Part shown: positions 51,201 through 64,000 of the stretch, piece by piece
Layout of the letters: each line of letters starts with the position of its first letter
Numbering within the stretch: the first letter of the stretch is position 1
NCBI GenBank assembly: GCA_026874595.1
Contig: CM049315.1
Coordinates: 62,493,389-62,557,388, forward strand
Direction of reading: 5' to 3'
DNA length: 64,000 nucleotides
Source: Sipunculus nudus
Taxonomy: Eukaryota > Annelida > Sipuncula > Golfingiida > Sipunculidae
Translations under genes and position numbers: made by a program
The notes under the pieces: model-generated
Seen by the model: the letters and a program-made list of their open reading frames with translations, nothing else
Told to the model about the DNA's origin: nothing
Database searches by the model: none

Positions 51201-51238
<38 letters not shown>
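51201..51238. repeat. (AT)19 microsatellite, site 3 of copy 4
   Basis: 38 bp, close to the copy 1 length (36) and unlike copies 2 and 3 (54 and 52). Confidence 0.98.
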
Positions 51239-51243
<5 letters not shown>

Positions 51244-51567
51244 TATAGTGTAGTCTATACTATTTTCAACAAAAATTGTTTATGTCCGCGCCGATCTGCT
51301 AGCAACTTGCATCCACATGCGCGTGACACGGCCTGGGTGCCTTTTAGCTTTGTTCACTGATCAGAACTCGCACAACTTACATGTGGTTTCCTGTGTTTTT
51401 TTCACAGACTAGCTGGCTCTGTTTTTACAAACCATGTGTACCATTGATACAATGTTTAACGACTTTGTTTGGGACGAGGCATGTTAAACCCCGAGAAACA
51501 AGTAACATAGTGTATCTGTTGCGTCTGACAAACGAAGCGGCAGAAGTTGTCAGGACCGCATGTAGTT

Positions 51568-51647
51568 TGTTTTGGTAATCGAGACCTTTCACCTTGGGCT
51601 CAAGGTCGGTCATCGCACATGCGCGCCCGTAATGCTGAAATGGTCTA
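51568..51647 (-). repeat. right TIR, element copy 4
   Basis: The outer 16 bp are intact. The inner box has one private substitution (GGTAATCGAG for GGTAATGGAG on the plus strand). Confidence 0.85.
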
Positions 51648-54600
51648 TTCAGGATCGTGTGATGTGGAAAGCAGCTTTAAATTGCAAAAGAAGTAATTTA
51701 GAAGCTTCATTAGCCATTCATTTAGAACCAGATACATACGTCGTTTTTGCCGAAATCAGTTCGATTTTCGCTTAGTACAAGATTGGGTGTTGTGCAATGA
51801 TCACCGATTTGAACTGCGAAAGAAGCGTTTCAGAAGCTCTATCAGGCCATTAAGAACCAGTTAGAAAAGTCGTTTTTGCTGAAATCAGCTCGATTTTTTT
51901 GGGTAAGACAAGATCGTGTGTTGTGCAAAGATGACCGATTTAAATTGCTAAAGAAGCTATTGAGAAGCTTCATTAGGCCATTTAGAACCAGATACAAACG
52001 TCGTTTTTGCCGAAATCAGCTCGGCTTTTGCGTAATACAAGATCATGTGTTGTGCAAAAATGGCCGATTTAAATTGCTAAAGAGTTTATTAAGAAGCTTC
52101 ATCAGGCCATTTAGAACCAGTTACGAACGTCGTTTTTCCCGAAATCAGCTCGGTTTTCACTTTATACATGATCGTGTGTGGTGCAATGATGACCGATTTA
52201 AACTGCGAAGGAAGCCTTTTAGAAGCTTCATCAGGCCATTAAGAACCAGTTAGCAACGTTCTTTTTTGCTGAAATCAGCTCGGTTTTTCTGCGTAATACA
52301 AAATCGTGTGTTGTGCAAAGATGACCGATTTAAACTGCAAAAGAAGCGTTTTGGAAACTTCATTAGGCCATTTAGAACCAGTTACAAATATCGTTTTTTG
52401 CCGAAATCAGCTCGGTTTCTGCGTTTTACAAGATCGTGTTTTGTGCAAAAATTGCCGATATAAATTGCGGAAGGAGCAATTCAGAAGCTTCATTAGGCTA
52501 TTTTTGACCTATTCCAAACGCCGCTCGCCGGAATAAGCTCGGTTTTCGCGTAATACAAGATCGTGTGTTGTGCAAATATGGCGGACTTAAATTGGAAAAG
52601 AAGCAATTCAGAAGCTTCATCAGGCCATTTAGAACCTGATACTTACGTCGTTTTAGCCGAAATCAGTTCGGTTTTGCTTAATACGAGATCGTGATTTGTG
52701 CAGAAATGGCTGATTTAAACTGCGATAGAAGCGTTTTTATAGCTTCATTAGGCCATTTAGAACCGGGTAGCAACATCGATCTCGCCGAAATCAGGTAGGT
52801 TTTTGCCTAATTCAGGATCGTGTGTTGTGCAAAAATTGCAGATTTAAATTGCAAAAGAAGCAATTTAGAAGCTTCATTAGGCCATTCATTTAGTACCAGA
52901 TACAAACGTCGTTTTTGCCGAAATCAGTTCGATTTTCCCCATAGTACAAGATTGGGTGTTGTGCAATGATCACCGTTTTAAACTGCGAAAGAAGCGTTTT
53001 AGAAGCTCTATCAGGCCATTAAGAACCAATTAGAAACGTCGTTTTTTGCTGAATTCAGTTCAATTTTTTTCCGTAAGACAAGATTGTATGTTGTGCAAAG
53101 ATGACCGATTTAAATTGCTGAAGAAGCTATAGAGAAGCTTCATTAGGCCATTTAAAACCAGATACAAATATCGTTTTTGCCGAAATCAGCTTGGCTTTTG
53201 CGAAATACAAGATCATGTGTTGTGCAAAAATGGCCGATTTAAATTGCTAAAGAGTGTATTAAGAAGCTTCATTAGGCCATTTAGAACCAGTTACGAACGT
53301 CGTTTTTCCCGAAATTAGCTCGGTTTTCACTTTATACATGATCGTGTGTTCTGCAATGATGACCGATTTAAACTGCGAAGGAAGCCTTTTAGAAGCTTGA
53401 TCAGGCCATTCAGAACCAGTTAGCAACGTCGTTTTTGCTGAAATCAGCTCGTTTTTTTTTGTGTAATACAAAATCGTGTGTTGTGCAAAGATGACCGATT
53501 TAAACTGCAAAAGAAGCGTTTCAGAAACTTCATTAGGCCATTTAGAACCGGTTACAAATATCGTTTTTTTTTGCCGAAATCAGCTCGGTTTCTGCGTTTT
53601 ACAAGATCGTGTTTTGTGCAAAAATTGCCGATATAAATTGCAAAAGAAGTAATTTAGAAGCTTAATTAGCCATTCATTTAGAACCAGATACATACGTCGT
53701 TTTTGCCGAAATCAGTTCGGTTTTTGCGTTTTACAAGATCGTGTTTTGTGCAAAAATTGCCGATATAAATTGCAAAAGAAGTAATTTAGAAGCTTAATTA
53801 GCCATTCATTTAGAACCAGATACATACGTCGTTTTTGCCGAAATCAGTTCGGTTTTTGCGTAATACAAGATCGTGATTTGTGCAGAAACGCCTGATTTAA
53901 ACTGCAATAGAAGCGTTTTAGAAACTTCATTAGGCCATTAAGAACCAGATACATACGTCGTTTTAGCCGAAATCAGCTCGGTTTCTGCGTTTTACAAGAT
54001 CGTCTTTTGTGCAAAAATTGCCGATATAAATTGCGGAAGGAGCAATTCAGAAGCTTCATTAGGCCATTTAGAACCGGGTACTAACATCGATCACGCCGAA
54101 ATCAGCTAGGTGTTTGCCTACTTCAGGATCGTGTGTTGTGCAAAAATTGCAGATTTAAATTGCAAAAGAAGCAATTTGGAAGCTTCATTAGGCCATTCAT
54201 TTAGAACCAGATACAAACGTCGTTTTTGCCGAAATCAGTTCGATTTTCGGTTAGTACAAGATTGGCTGTTGTGCAATGATCACTGATTTAAACTGCGAAA
54301 GAAGCGTTTTAGAAGCTTCATTAGGCCATTTAGAACCAGATACAAACGTCCTTTTTGCCGTACAAGATTGGCTGTTGTGCAATGATCACTGATTTAAACT
54401 GCAAAAGAAGCGTTTTAGAAACTTCATTTGGCCATTTAGAACCGGTTACAAATATCGTTTTTTTTGCCGAAATCAGCTCAGTTTCTGCGTTTTACAAGAT
54501 CGTGTTTTGTGCAAAAATTGCCGATATAAATTGCGGAAGGAGCAATTCAGAAGCTTCATTAGGCCATTTAGAACCGGGTACTAACATCGATCACGCCGAA

Positions 54601-57600
54601 ATCAGCTAGCTGTTTGCCTAATTCAGGATCGTGTGTTGTGGAAAGCAGCTTTAAATTGCAAAAGAAGTAATTTAGAAGCTTAATTAGCCATTCATTTAGA
54701 ACCAGATACATACGTCGTTTTTGCCGAAATCAGTTCGGTTTTTGCGTAATACAAGATCGTGATTTGTGCAGAAACGGCTGATTTGAACTGCAATAGAAGC
54801 CTTTTAGAAACTTCATTAGGCCATTTACAACCAGTTACAAATATCGTTTTTTGCCTAAATCAGCTCAGTTTCTGCGTTTTACAAGATCGTGTTTTGTGCA
54901 AAAATTGCCGATATAAATTGCGGAAGGAGCAATTCAGAAGCTTCATTAGGCTATTTTTGACCTGTTCCAAACGTCGCTCGCCGGATTTGCTCGGTTTTCG
55001 CGTAATACAAGATCGTGTGTTGGGCAAATATGGCAGATTTAAATTGGAAAAGAAGCAATTCAGAAGCTTCACCAGGCCATTTAGAACCAGATACATACGT
55101 CGTTTTAGCCGAAATCAGTTCGGTTTTTGCGTAATACAAGATCGTGATTTGTGCAGAAACGGCTGATTTAAACTGCGATAGAAGATTTGTATAGCTTCAT
55201 TAGGCCAATTAGAACCGGGTACTAACATCGATCTCGCTGATATCAGCTAAGTTTTTGCCTAATTCAGGATCGTGTGTTGTGCAAAAGTTGCAGATTTAAA
55301 TTGCAAAAGAAGCAATTTAGAAGCTTCATTAGGCCATTCATTTAGAACCAGATACAAACGTCGTTTTTGCCGAAATCAGTTCGATTTTCCCTTAGTACAA
55401 GATTGGGTGTTGTGCAATGATCACCGATTTAAACTGCGAAAGAAGCGTTTTAGAAGCTCTATCAGGCCATTAAGAACCAGTTAGAAACGTCGTTTTTTTT
55501 CTGAAATCAGCTCAATTTTTTTCGTAAGACAAGATCGTGTGTTGTGCAAAGATGACCGATTTAAATTGCTAAAAAAGCTATTGAGAATCTTCATTAGGCC
55601 AGTTAGAACCAGATACAAACGTCGTTTTTGCCGAAATCAGCTTGGCTTTTGCGTAATACAAGATCATGTGTTGTGCAAAAATGGCCGATTTTAACTGCGA
55701 AGGAAGCCTTTTAGAAGCTTCATCAGGCCATTAAGAACCAGTTAGCAACGTTGTTTTTGCTGAAATCAGCTCGGTTTTTTTGCGTAATACAAAATCGTGT
55801 GTTGTGCAAAGATGACCGATTTAAACTGCAAAAGAAGCGTTTTAGAAACTTCATTAGGCCATTTAGAACCAGTTACAAATATCGTTTTTTGCGGAAATCA
55901 GCTCGGTTTCTGCGTTTTACAAGATCGTGTTTTGTGCAAAAATGGCCGATATAAATTGCGGAAGCAGCAATTCAGAAGCTTCATTAGGCTATTTTTGACC
56001 TGTTCCAAACGTCGCTCGCCGGAATTAGCTCGGTTTTCGCGTAATACAAGATCGTGTGTTGTGCAAATATGGCAGACTTAAATTGGAAAAGAAGCAATTC
56101 AGAAGCTTCATCAGGCCATTTAGAACCTGATACATACGTCGTTTTAGCCGAAATCAGTTTGGTTTTTGGGTAATACAAGATCGTGATTTGTGCAGAAACG
56201 GCTGATTTAAACTGCGATAGAAGGGATTTATTGCTTCATTAGGCCATTTAGAACCGGGTACTAACATCGATCTCGCCGAAATCAGCTAGGTTGTTTGCTA
56301 ATTCAGGATCGTGTGTTGTGCAAAAGTTGCAGATTTAAATTGCAAAAGAAGCAATTTAGAAGCTTCATTAGGCCATTCATTTAGAACCAGATACAAACGT
56401 CGTTTTTGCCGAAATCAGTTCGATTTTCCCTTAGTACAAGATTGGGTGTTGTGCAATGATCACCGATTTAAACTGCGAAAGAAGCGTTTTAGAAGCTCTA
56501 TCAGGCCATTGAGAACCAGTTAGAAACGTCGTTTTTTTTTCTGAAATCAGCTCAATTTTTTTCGTAAGACAAGATCGTGTGTTGTGCAAAGATGACCGAT
56601 TTAAATTGCCAAAAAAAGCTATTGAGAATCTTCATTAGGCCATTTAGAACCAGATACAAACGTCGTTTTTGCCGAAATCAGCTTGGCTTTTGCGTAATAC
56701 AAGATCATGTGTTGTGCAAATATGGCCGATTTTAACTGCGAAGGAAGTCTTTTAGAAGCTTCATCAGGCCATTAAGAACCAGTAAGCAACGTTGTTTTTG
56801 CTGAAACAGCTCGGTTTTTTTGCGTAATACAAAATCGTGTGTTGTGCAAAGATGACCGATTCAAACTGCAAAAGAAGCGTTTTAGAAACTTCATTAGGCC
56901 ATTTACAACCAGTTACAAATATCGTTTTTTGCCGAAATCAGCTCGGTTTCTGCGTTTTACAAGATCGTGTTTTGTGCAAAAATGGCCGATTTAAATTGCT
57001 AAAGAGTGTATTGAGAAGCTTCATCACGCCATTTAGAACCAGTTACGAACGTCGTTTTTCCCGAAATCAGCTCGGTTTTCACTTTATACATGATCGTGTG
57101 TTGTGCAATGATGACCGATTTAAACTGCGAAGGAAGCCTTTTAGAAGCTTCATCAGGCCATTAAGAACCAGTTAGCAACGTCGTTTTTGCTGAAATCAGC
57201 TCGGTTTTTGTATGTAATACAAAATCGTGTGTTGTGCAAAGATGACCGATTTAAACTGCAAAAGAAGCGTTTTAGAAACTTCATTAGGCCATTTAGAACC
57301 AGTTACAAATATCGTTTATTGCCGAAATCAGCTCGGTTTCTGCGTTTTATAAAATCGTGTTTTGTGCACAAATTGCTGATATAAATTGCGGAAGGAGCAA
57401 TTCAGAAGCTTGATTAGGCTATTTTTGACATGTTCCAAACGTCGCTCACCGGAATTAGCTCGGTTTTTGCGTAATACAAGATCGTGTTGTGCAAAATGAA
57501 AGATTAAAATTGCAAAAGAAGCGATTCAGAAGCTCCATTGGGCCATTTAGAAGCAATTACAAAGTTCTTCTTGCCGAAATCAGCTCGGTTTTCGCGTTAT

Positions 57601-60600
57601 ACTAGACAGTGTCTTGTGCAAAGATTACCGATTTAAGCTGCGCAAGAAGTAATTCAGAAGCGTTATTAGGCCATTTAAAACCAGTTTCAACCGTCGTTTT
57701 CGCCGTAAACAACTTGGTTTTCGCGTAATACAAGATCGTGTGTTGTGCAAATATGGCAGATTTAAATTGGAAAAGAAGCAATTCAGAAGCTTCATCAGGC
57801 CATTTAGAACCTGATACATACGTCGTTTTAGCCGAAATCATTTGGGTTTTAGCGTAATACAAGATCGTGATTTGTGCAGAAATGGCTGATTTAAACTGCA
57901 ATAGAAGCGTTTTAGAAACTTCATTAGGCCATTTACAACCAGTTACAAATATCGTTTTTTGCCGAAATCAGCTCAGTTTCTGCGTTTTACAAGATCGTGT
58001 TTTGTGCAAAAATTGCAGCTTTAAATTGCAAAAGAAGCAATTTAGAAGCTTCATTAGCCATTCATTTAGTACCAGATACATACGTCGTTTTTGCCGAAAT
58101 CAGTTCGATTTTCGCTTAGTACAAGATTGGGTGTTGTGCAATGATCACCGATTTGAACTGCGAGAGAAGCGTTTTAGAAGCTCTATCACGCCATTAAGAA
58201 CCAGTAAGAAACGTCGTTTTTGCTGAAATCAGCTCGATTTTTTTGGGTAAGGCAAGATCGTGTGTTGTGCAAAGATGACCGATTTAAATTGCTAAAGAAG
58301 CTATTGAGAAGCTTCATTAGGCCATTTAGAACCAGATACAAACGTCGTTTTTGCCGAAATCAGCTCGGCTTTTGCGTAATACAAGATCATGTGTTGTGCA
58401 AAAATGACCGATTTAAATTGCTAAAGAGTGTATTGAGAAGCTTCATCAGGCCATTTAGAACCAGTTACGAACGTCGTTTTTCCCGAAATCAGCTCTGTTT
58501 TCACTTTATACATGATCGTGTGTTGTCCAATGATGACCGACTTAAACTGCGAAGGAAGGCTTTTAGAAGCTTCATCAAGCCATTGAAGAACCCGTTAACA
58601 ACGTTCTTTTTTGCTGAAATCAGCTCGGTTTTTTTAAAATCGTGTGTTGTGCAAAGATGACCGATTTAAACTGCAAAAGAAGCGTTTTAGAAACTTCATT
58701 AGGCCATTTAGAACCGGTTACAAATATCGTTTTTTTTTTCCGAAATCAGCTCGGTTTCTGCGTTTTACAAGATCGTGTTTTGTGCAAAAATTGCCGATAT
58801 AAATTGCGGAAGGAGCAATTCAGAAGCTTCATTAGGCCATTTAGAACCGGGTACTAACATCGATCACGCCGAAATCAGCTAGGTGTTTGCCTAATTCAGG
58901 ATCGTGTGTTGTGGAAAGCAGCTTTAAATTGCAAAAGAAGTAATTTAGAAGCTTCATTAGCCATTCATTTAGAACCAGATACATACGTCGTTTTTGCCGA
59001 AATCAGTTCGATTTTCGCTTAGTACAAGATTGGGTGTTGTGCAATGATCACCGATATGAACTGCGAAAGAAGCGTTTTAAAAGCTCTATCAGGCCATTAA
59101 GAACCGGTTAGAAACGTCGTTTTTGCTGAAATCAGCTCTTTTTTTTTGGGTAAGACAACATCGTGTGTTGTGCAGAGATGACCGATTTAAATTGCTAAAG
59201 AAGCTATTGAGAAGCTACATTATACCATTTAGAACCAGATACAAACGTCGTTTTTGCCGAAATCAGCTCGTCTTTTGCGTAATACAAGATCATGTGTTGT
59301 GCAAAAATGACCAATTTAAACTGCGAAGGAAGCCTTTTAGAAGCTTCATTAGGCCATTAAGAACCAGTTAGCAACGTCGTTTTTGCTGAAATCAGCTCGG
59401 TTTTTTTTTTGCGTAATACAAAATCGTGTGTTGTGCAAAGATGACCGATTTAAACTGCAAAAGAAGCGTTTTAGAAACTTCATTAGGCCATTTAGAACCA
59501 GTTACAAATATTTTTTTTTGCCGAAATCAGCTCGGTTTCTGCGTTTTACAAGATCGTGTTTTGTGCAAAAATTGCCGATGTATATTGCGGAAGGAGCAAT
59601 TCAGAAGCTTCATTAGGCTATTTTTGACCTGTTTCAAACGTCGCTCGCCGGAATTAGCTCGGTTTTCGCGTAATACAAGATCGTGTTGATCAAAATGAAA
59701 GATTAAAATTGCAAAAGAAGCAATTCAGGAGCTCCGTTAGGCCATTTAGAAGCAATTACAAAGTTCTTTTTGCCGAATTCAGCTCGGTTTTCGCGTTATA
59801 CTAGACAGTGTCTTGTGCAAAGATTACCGATTTAAACTGCGCAAGAAGTAATTCAGAAGCTTTATTAGGCCATTTAATAACCAGTTTCAACCGTCGTTTT
59901 CGCCGTAAACAACTTGGTTTTTGCGTAATACAAGATCGTGTGTTGTGCAAATATGGCAGATTTAAATTGGAAAAGAAGCAATTCAGAAGCTTCATCAGGC
60001 TATTAAGAACCTGATACATACGTCGTTTTAGCCGAAATCAGTTCGGTTTTTGCGTAATACAAGATCGTGATTTGTGCAGAAACGGCTGATTTAAACTGCG
60101 ATAGAAGCGTTTTTATAGCTTCATTAGGCCATTTAGAACCGGGTACTAACATCGATCACGCCGAAATCAGCTAGGTGTTTGCCTAATTCAGGATCGTGTG
60201 TTGTGCAAAAATTGCAGCTTTAAATTGCAAAGAAGCAATTTAGAAGCTTCATTAGCGATTCATTTAATACCAGATACATACGTCGTTTTTGCCGAAATCA
60301 GTTCGATTTTCGCACAGTACAAGATTGGGTGTTGTGCAATGATCACCGTTTTGAACTGCGAGAGAAGCGTTTTAGAAGCTCTATCACGCCATTAAGAACC
60401 AGTAAGAAACGTCGTTTTTGCTGAAATCAGCTCGATTTTTTTGGGTAAGGCAAGATCGTGTGTTGTGCAAAGATGACCGATTTAAATTGCTAAAGAGTGT
60501 ATTGAGAAGCTTCATCAGGCCATTTAGAACCAGTTACGAACGTCGTTTTTCCCGAAATCAGCTCGGTTTTCACTTTATACATGATCGTGTGTTGTGCAAT

Positions 60601-63600
60601 GATGACCGATTTAAACTGCGAAGGAAAGCTTTTAGAAGCTTCATAAGGCCATTAAGAACCAGTTAACAACGTTATTTTTTGCTGAAATCAGCTCGGTTTT
60701 TTTAAAATCGTGTGTTGTGCAAAGATGACCGATTTAAACTGCAAAAGAAGCGTTTTAGAAACTTCATTAGGCCATTTAGAACCAGTTACAAATATCGTTT
60801 TTTGCTGAAATCAGCTCGGTTTCTGCGTTTTACAAGATCGTGTTTTGTGCAAAAATTGCCGATATAAATTGCGGAAGGAGCAATTCAGAAGCTTCATTAG
60901 GCTATTTTTGACCTGTTTCAAACGTCGCTCGACGGTTTACCTCGGTTTTCGCGTAATACAAGATCGTGTTGTGCAAAATAAAAGATAAGAATTGCAAAAG
61001 AAGCAATTCAGAATCTCATTGGGCCATTTAGAAGCAATTACAAAGTTCTTTTTGCCGAAATCAGCTCGGTTTTCGCGTTATACTAGACAGTGTCTTGTGC
61101 AAAGATTACCGATTTAAACTGCGCAAGAAGTAATTCAGAAGCTTTATTAGGCCATTTAAAACCAGTTTCAACGTCGATTTCGCCGTAAACAACTTGGTTT
61201 TAGCGAAATACAAGATCATGTGTTGTACAAATATGGCAGATTTAAATTGGAAAAGAAGCAATTCAGAAGCGTCATCTGGCCATTTAGAACCTGATACATA
61301 CGTCGTTTTAGCCGAAATCAGTTCGGTTTTTGCGTAATACTAGACAGTGTCTTGTGCAAAGATTACCGATTTAAACTGCGAAAGTAGTAATTCAGAAGCT
61401 TTATTAGGCTATTTTTGACCTGTTCCAAACGTCGCTCGCCGGAATTAGCTCGGTTTTTGCGTAATACAAGATCGTGTTGATCAAAATGGAAGATTAAAAT
61501 TGCAAAAGAAGCAATTCAGAAGATTCATTGGGCCATTTAGCTGCAATTTCAAAATTCTTTTTGCCGAAATCAGCTCGGTTTTCGCGTAATACTAGACAGT
61601 GTCTTGTGCAAAGATTACCGATTTAAACTGCGAAAGAAGTTATTCAGAAGCTTTATTAGGCCATTTAAAACCAGTTTCAACCGTCGTTTTCGCTGTAAAC
61701 AACTTGGTTTTCGCGTAATACAAGATCGTGTGTTGTGCAAATATGACAGATTTAAATTGGAAAAGAAGCAATTCAGAAGCTTCATCTGGCCATTTAGAAC
61801 CTGATACATACGTCGTTTTAGCCGAAATCAGTTCGGTTTTTGCGTAATACAAGATCGTGATTTGTGCAGAAACGGCTGATTTAAACTGCGATAGAAGCGT
61901 TTTTATAGCTTCATTAGGCCATTTAGAACCGGGTACTAACATCCATCTCGCTGATATCAGCTAAGTTTTTGCCTAATTCAGGATCGTGTCTTGTGCAAAA
62001 ATTGCAGATTTAAATTGCAAAAGAAGCAATTTAGAAGCTTCATTAGGCCATTCATTTAGTACCAGATACAAACGTCGTTTTTGCCGAAATCAGTTCGATT
62101 TTCCCTTAGTACAAGATTGGGTGTTGTGCAATGATCACCGTTTTAAACTGCGAAAGAAGCGTTTTAGAAGCTCTATCAGGCCATTAAGAACCAATTAGAA
62201 ACGTCGTTTTTTGCTGAATTCAGTTCAATTTTTTTCCGTAAGACAAGATTGTATGTTGTGCAAAGATGACCGATTTAAATTGCTGAAGAAGCTATAGAGA
62301 AGCTTCATTAGGCCATTTAAAACCAGATACAAATATCGTTTTTGCCGAAATCAGCTTGGCTTTTGCGTAATACAAGATCATGTGTTGTGCAAAAATGGCC
62401 GATTTAAATTGCTAAAGAGTGTATTAAGAAGCTTCATTAGGCCATTTAGAACCAGTTACGAACGTCGTTTTTCCCGAAATTAGCTCGGTTTTCACTTTAT
62501 ACATGATCGTGTGTTCTGCAATGATGACCGATTTAAACTGCGAAGGAAGCCTTTTAGAAGCTTGATCAGGCCATTCAGAACCAGTTAGCAACGTCGTTTT
62601 TGCTGAAATCAGCTCGTTTTTTTTTGTGTAATACAAAATCGTGTGTTGTGCAAAGATGACCGATTTAAACTGCGAAAGAAGTTATTCAGAAGCTTTATTA
62701 GGCCATTTAAAACCAGTTTCAACGTCGATTTCGCCGTAAACAACTTGGTTTTAGCGAAATACAAGATCATGTGTTGTACAAATATGGCAGATTTAAATTG
62801 GAAAAGAAGCAATTCAGAAGCGTCATCTGGCCATTTAGAACCTGATACATACGTCGTTTTAGCCGAAATCAGTTCGGTTTTTGCGTAATACTAGACAGTG
62901 TCTTGTGCAAAGATTACCGATTTAAACTGCGAAAGTAGTAATTCAGAAGCTTTATTAGGCTATTTTTGACCTGTTCCAAACGTCGCTCGCCGGAATTAGC
63001 TCGGTTTTTGCGTAATACAAGATCGTGTTGATCAAAATGGAAGATTAAAATTGCAAAAGAAGCAATTCAGAAGATTCATTGGGCCATTTAGCTGCAATTT
63101 CAAAATTCTTTTTGCCGAAATCAGCTCGGTTTTCGCGTAATACTAGACAGTGTCTTGTGCAAAGATTACCGATTTAAACTGCGAAAGAAGTTATTCAGAA
63201 GCTTTATTAGGCCATTTAAAACCAGTTTCAACCGTCGTTTTCGCTGTAAACAACTTGGTTTTCGCGTAATACAAGATCGTGTGTTGTGCAAATATGACAG
63301 ATTTAAATTGGAAAAGAAGCAATTCAGAAGCTTCATCTGGCCATTTAGAACCTGATACATACGTCGTTTTAGCCGAAATCAGTTCGGTTTTTGCGTAATA
63401 CAAGATCGTGATTTGTGCAGAAACGGCTGATTTAAACTGCGATAGAAGCGTTTTTATAGCTTCATTAGGCCATTTAGAACCGGGTACTAACATCCATCTC
63501 GCTGATATCAGCTAAGTTTTTGCCTAATTCAGGATCGTGTCTTGTGCAAAAATTGCAGATTTAAATTGCAAAAGAAGCAATTTAGAAGCTTCATTAGGCC

Positions 63601-64000
63601 ATTCATTTAGTACCAGATACAAACGTCGTTTTTGCCGAAATCAGTTCGATTTTCCCTTAGTACAAGATTGGGTGTTGTGCAATGATCACCGTTTTAAACT
63701 GCGAAAGAAGCGTTTTAGAAGCTCTATCAGGCCATTAAGAACCAATTAGAAACGTCGTTTTTTGCTGAATTCAGTTCAATTTTTTTCCGTAAGACAAGAT
63801 TGTATGTTGTGCAAAGATGACCGATTTAAATTGCTGAAGAAGCTATAGAGAAGCTTCATTAGGCCATTTAAAACCAGATACAAATATCGTTTTTGCCGAA
63901 ATCAGCTTGGCTTTTGCGTAATACAAGATCATGTGTTGTGCAAAAATGGCCGATTTAAATTGCTAAAGAGTGTATTAAGAAGCTTCATTAGGCCATTTAG
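51648..64000. repeat. 129-bp satellite block D (runs off the window)
   Basis: 12,353 bp of continuous satellite, following block C at a 15,030-bp register to about 62.68 kb and then switching into a local 1,551-bp tandem repeat. No gene or unrelated sequence is seen to the window end. Confidence 0.97.
61132..64000. repeat. 1,551-bp tandem sub-repeat (12 monomers), second copy cut by window end
   Basis: The first copy runs about 61132-62682. The second starts in 62683-62721 and is followed for about 1,318 bp to the window end. GCTTTATTAGGCC at 61141 and 62692, and AATCAGCTTGG at 62350 and 63901, fix the offset at 1,551. The junction replaces CCGTCGTTTTCGCC (seen at 47690) with ACGTCGATTTCGCC (seen at 61170). 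Confidence 0.9.

Larger units (their letters stand above)
48504..51647 (+). mobile_element. TIR-bounded AT-rich element, copy 4
   Basis: 3,144 bp. It has a private 10-bp insertion near 48941-48955 (ACTTTTTTCCTCGAAATGC where the others have ACTTTATGC) and private changes such as GTGAGTTAC, ATCATCAGG and GGTAATCGAGACC. Otherwise it groups with copy 1 by AGCTTTAGGGG and CATAAATAAAAG. Length is fully explained by the tracts plus this insertion. No transposase is recognised. Confidence 0.8.
48504..64000. repeat. higher-order repeat unit 4 (incomplete, at least 15,497 bp)
   Basis: Element copy 4 plus more than 95 monomers. By the unit 3 length a fifth element would start near 63,535. None is present, because a 1,551-bp block is repeated instead of the usual last 0.9 kb. 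Confidence 0.9.

Noticed and set aside
1-64000. The whole window as an assembly artefact of looped reads
   Set aside because: Units differ by private substitutions, tract lengths and block indels, which argues for real distinct copies. The near-identity of units 3 and 4 and the right-end 1,551-bp junction still deserve a read-level check.

Overview
This window is non-coding eukaryotic tandem-repeat DNA. I see no convincing protein-coding gene, tRNA, rRNA or CRISPR array. The organism cannot be named from the sequence. A long AT-microsatellite-rich satellite array carrying a DNA transposon-like element fits a metazoan nuclear genome, perhaps an invertebrate; the taxon is a guess.

Two components make up the window. 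(1) A satellite with a monomer of about 129 bp (128-134 bp), present at 1-1517, 4644-18074, 21212-33472, 36618-48503 and 51648-64000. Most monomers carry a HindIII-type AAGCTT site inside the palindrome GAAGCTTC, plus conserved boxes such as AGGCCAT, AACGTCGTTTTT, GAAATCAG and TTGTGCAAA. (2) A 3.13-3.15 kb AT-rich element with imperfect terminal inverted repeats (TIRs), present four times in the same orientation and at the same satellite position (1518-4643, 18075-21211, 33473-36617, 48504-51647). Its outer 16 bp (TAGACCATTTCAGCAT) are perfectly inverted at the other end, and an inner box is also shared. It has no recognisable transposase, so I read it as a large non-autonomous DNA transposon. 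It inserted once into one monomer and was then amplified with the satellite.

Element plus satellite form a giant higher-order repeat (HOR). Start-to-start distances are 16,557, 15,398 and 15,031 bp. The fourth unit is still unfinished at the window end, 15,497 bp in. Units differ by whole numbers of monomers: a block of about 1,157 bp net missing from unit 1, 2,198 bp missing from unit 2, and 2,967 bp missing from units 3 and 4. Units 3 and 4 also carry a chimeric segment, and a 1,551-bp tandem duplication lies at the right end. This is the pattern expected of in-register unequal exchange. Units 3 and 4 stay in constant 15,030-bp register and look like a very recent duplication. Diagnostic variants instead group element copies 1 with 4 and 2 with 3, so the array is a mosaic.

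The 129-bp period is 43 codons, so chance reading frames stay open across several monomers and give basic repetitive peptides of up to 146 residues on either strand. I treat these as by-products of the repeat, not genes. The most interesting object is the transposon-in-satellite HOR itself: its dated layers of change, its paralogous empty sites, and a DR1-like (nuclear-receptor-type) motif inside both TIRs.
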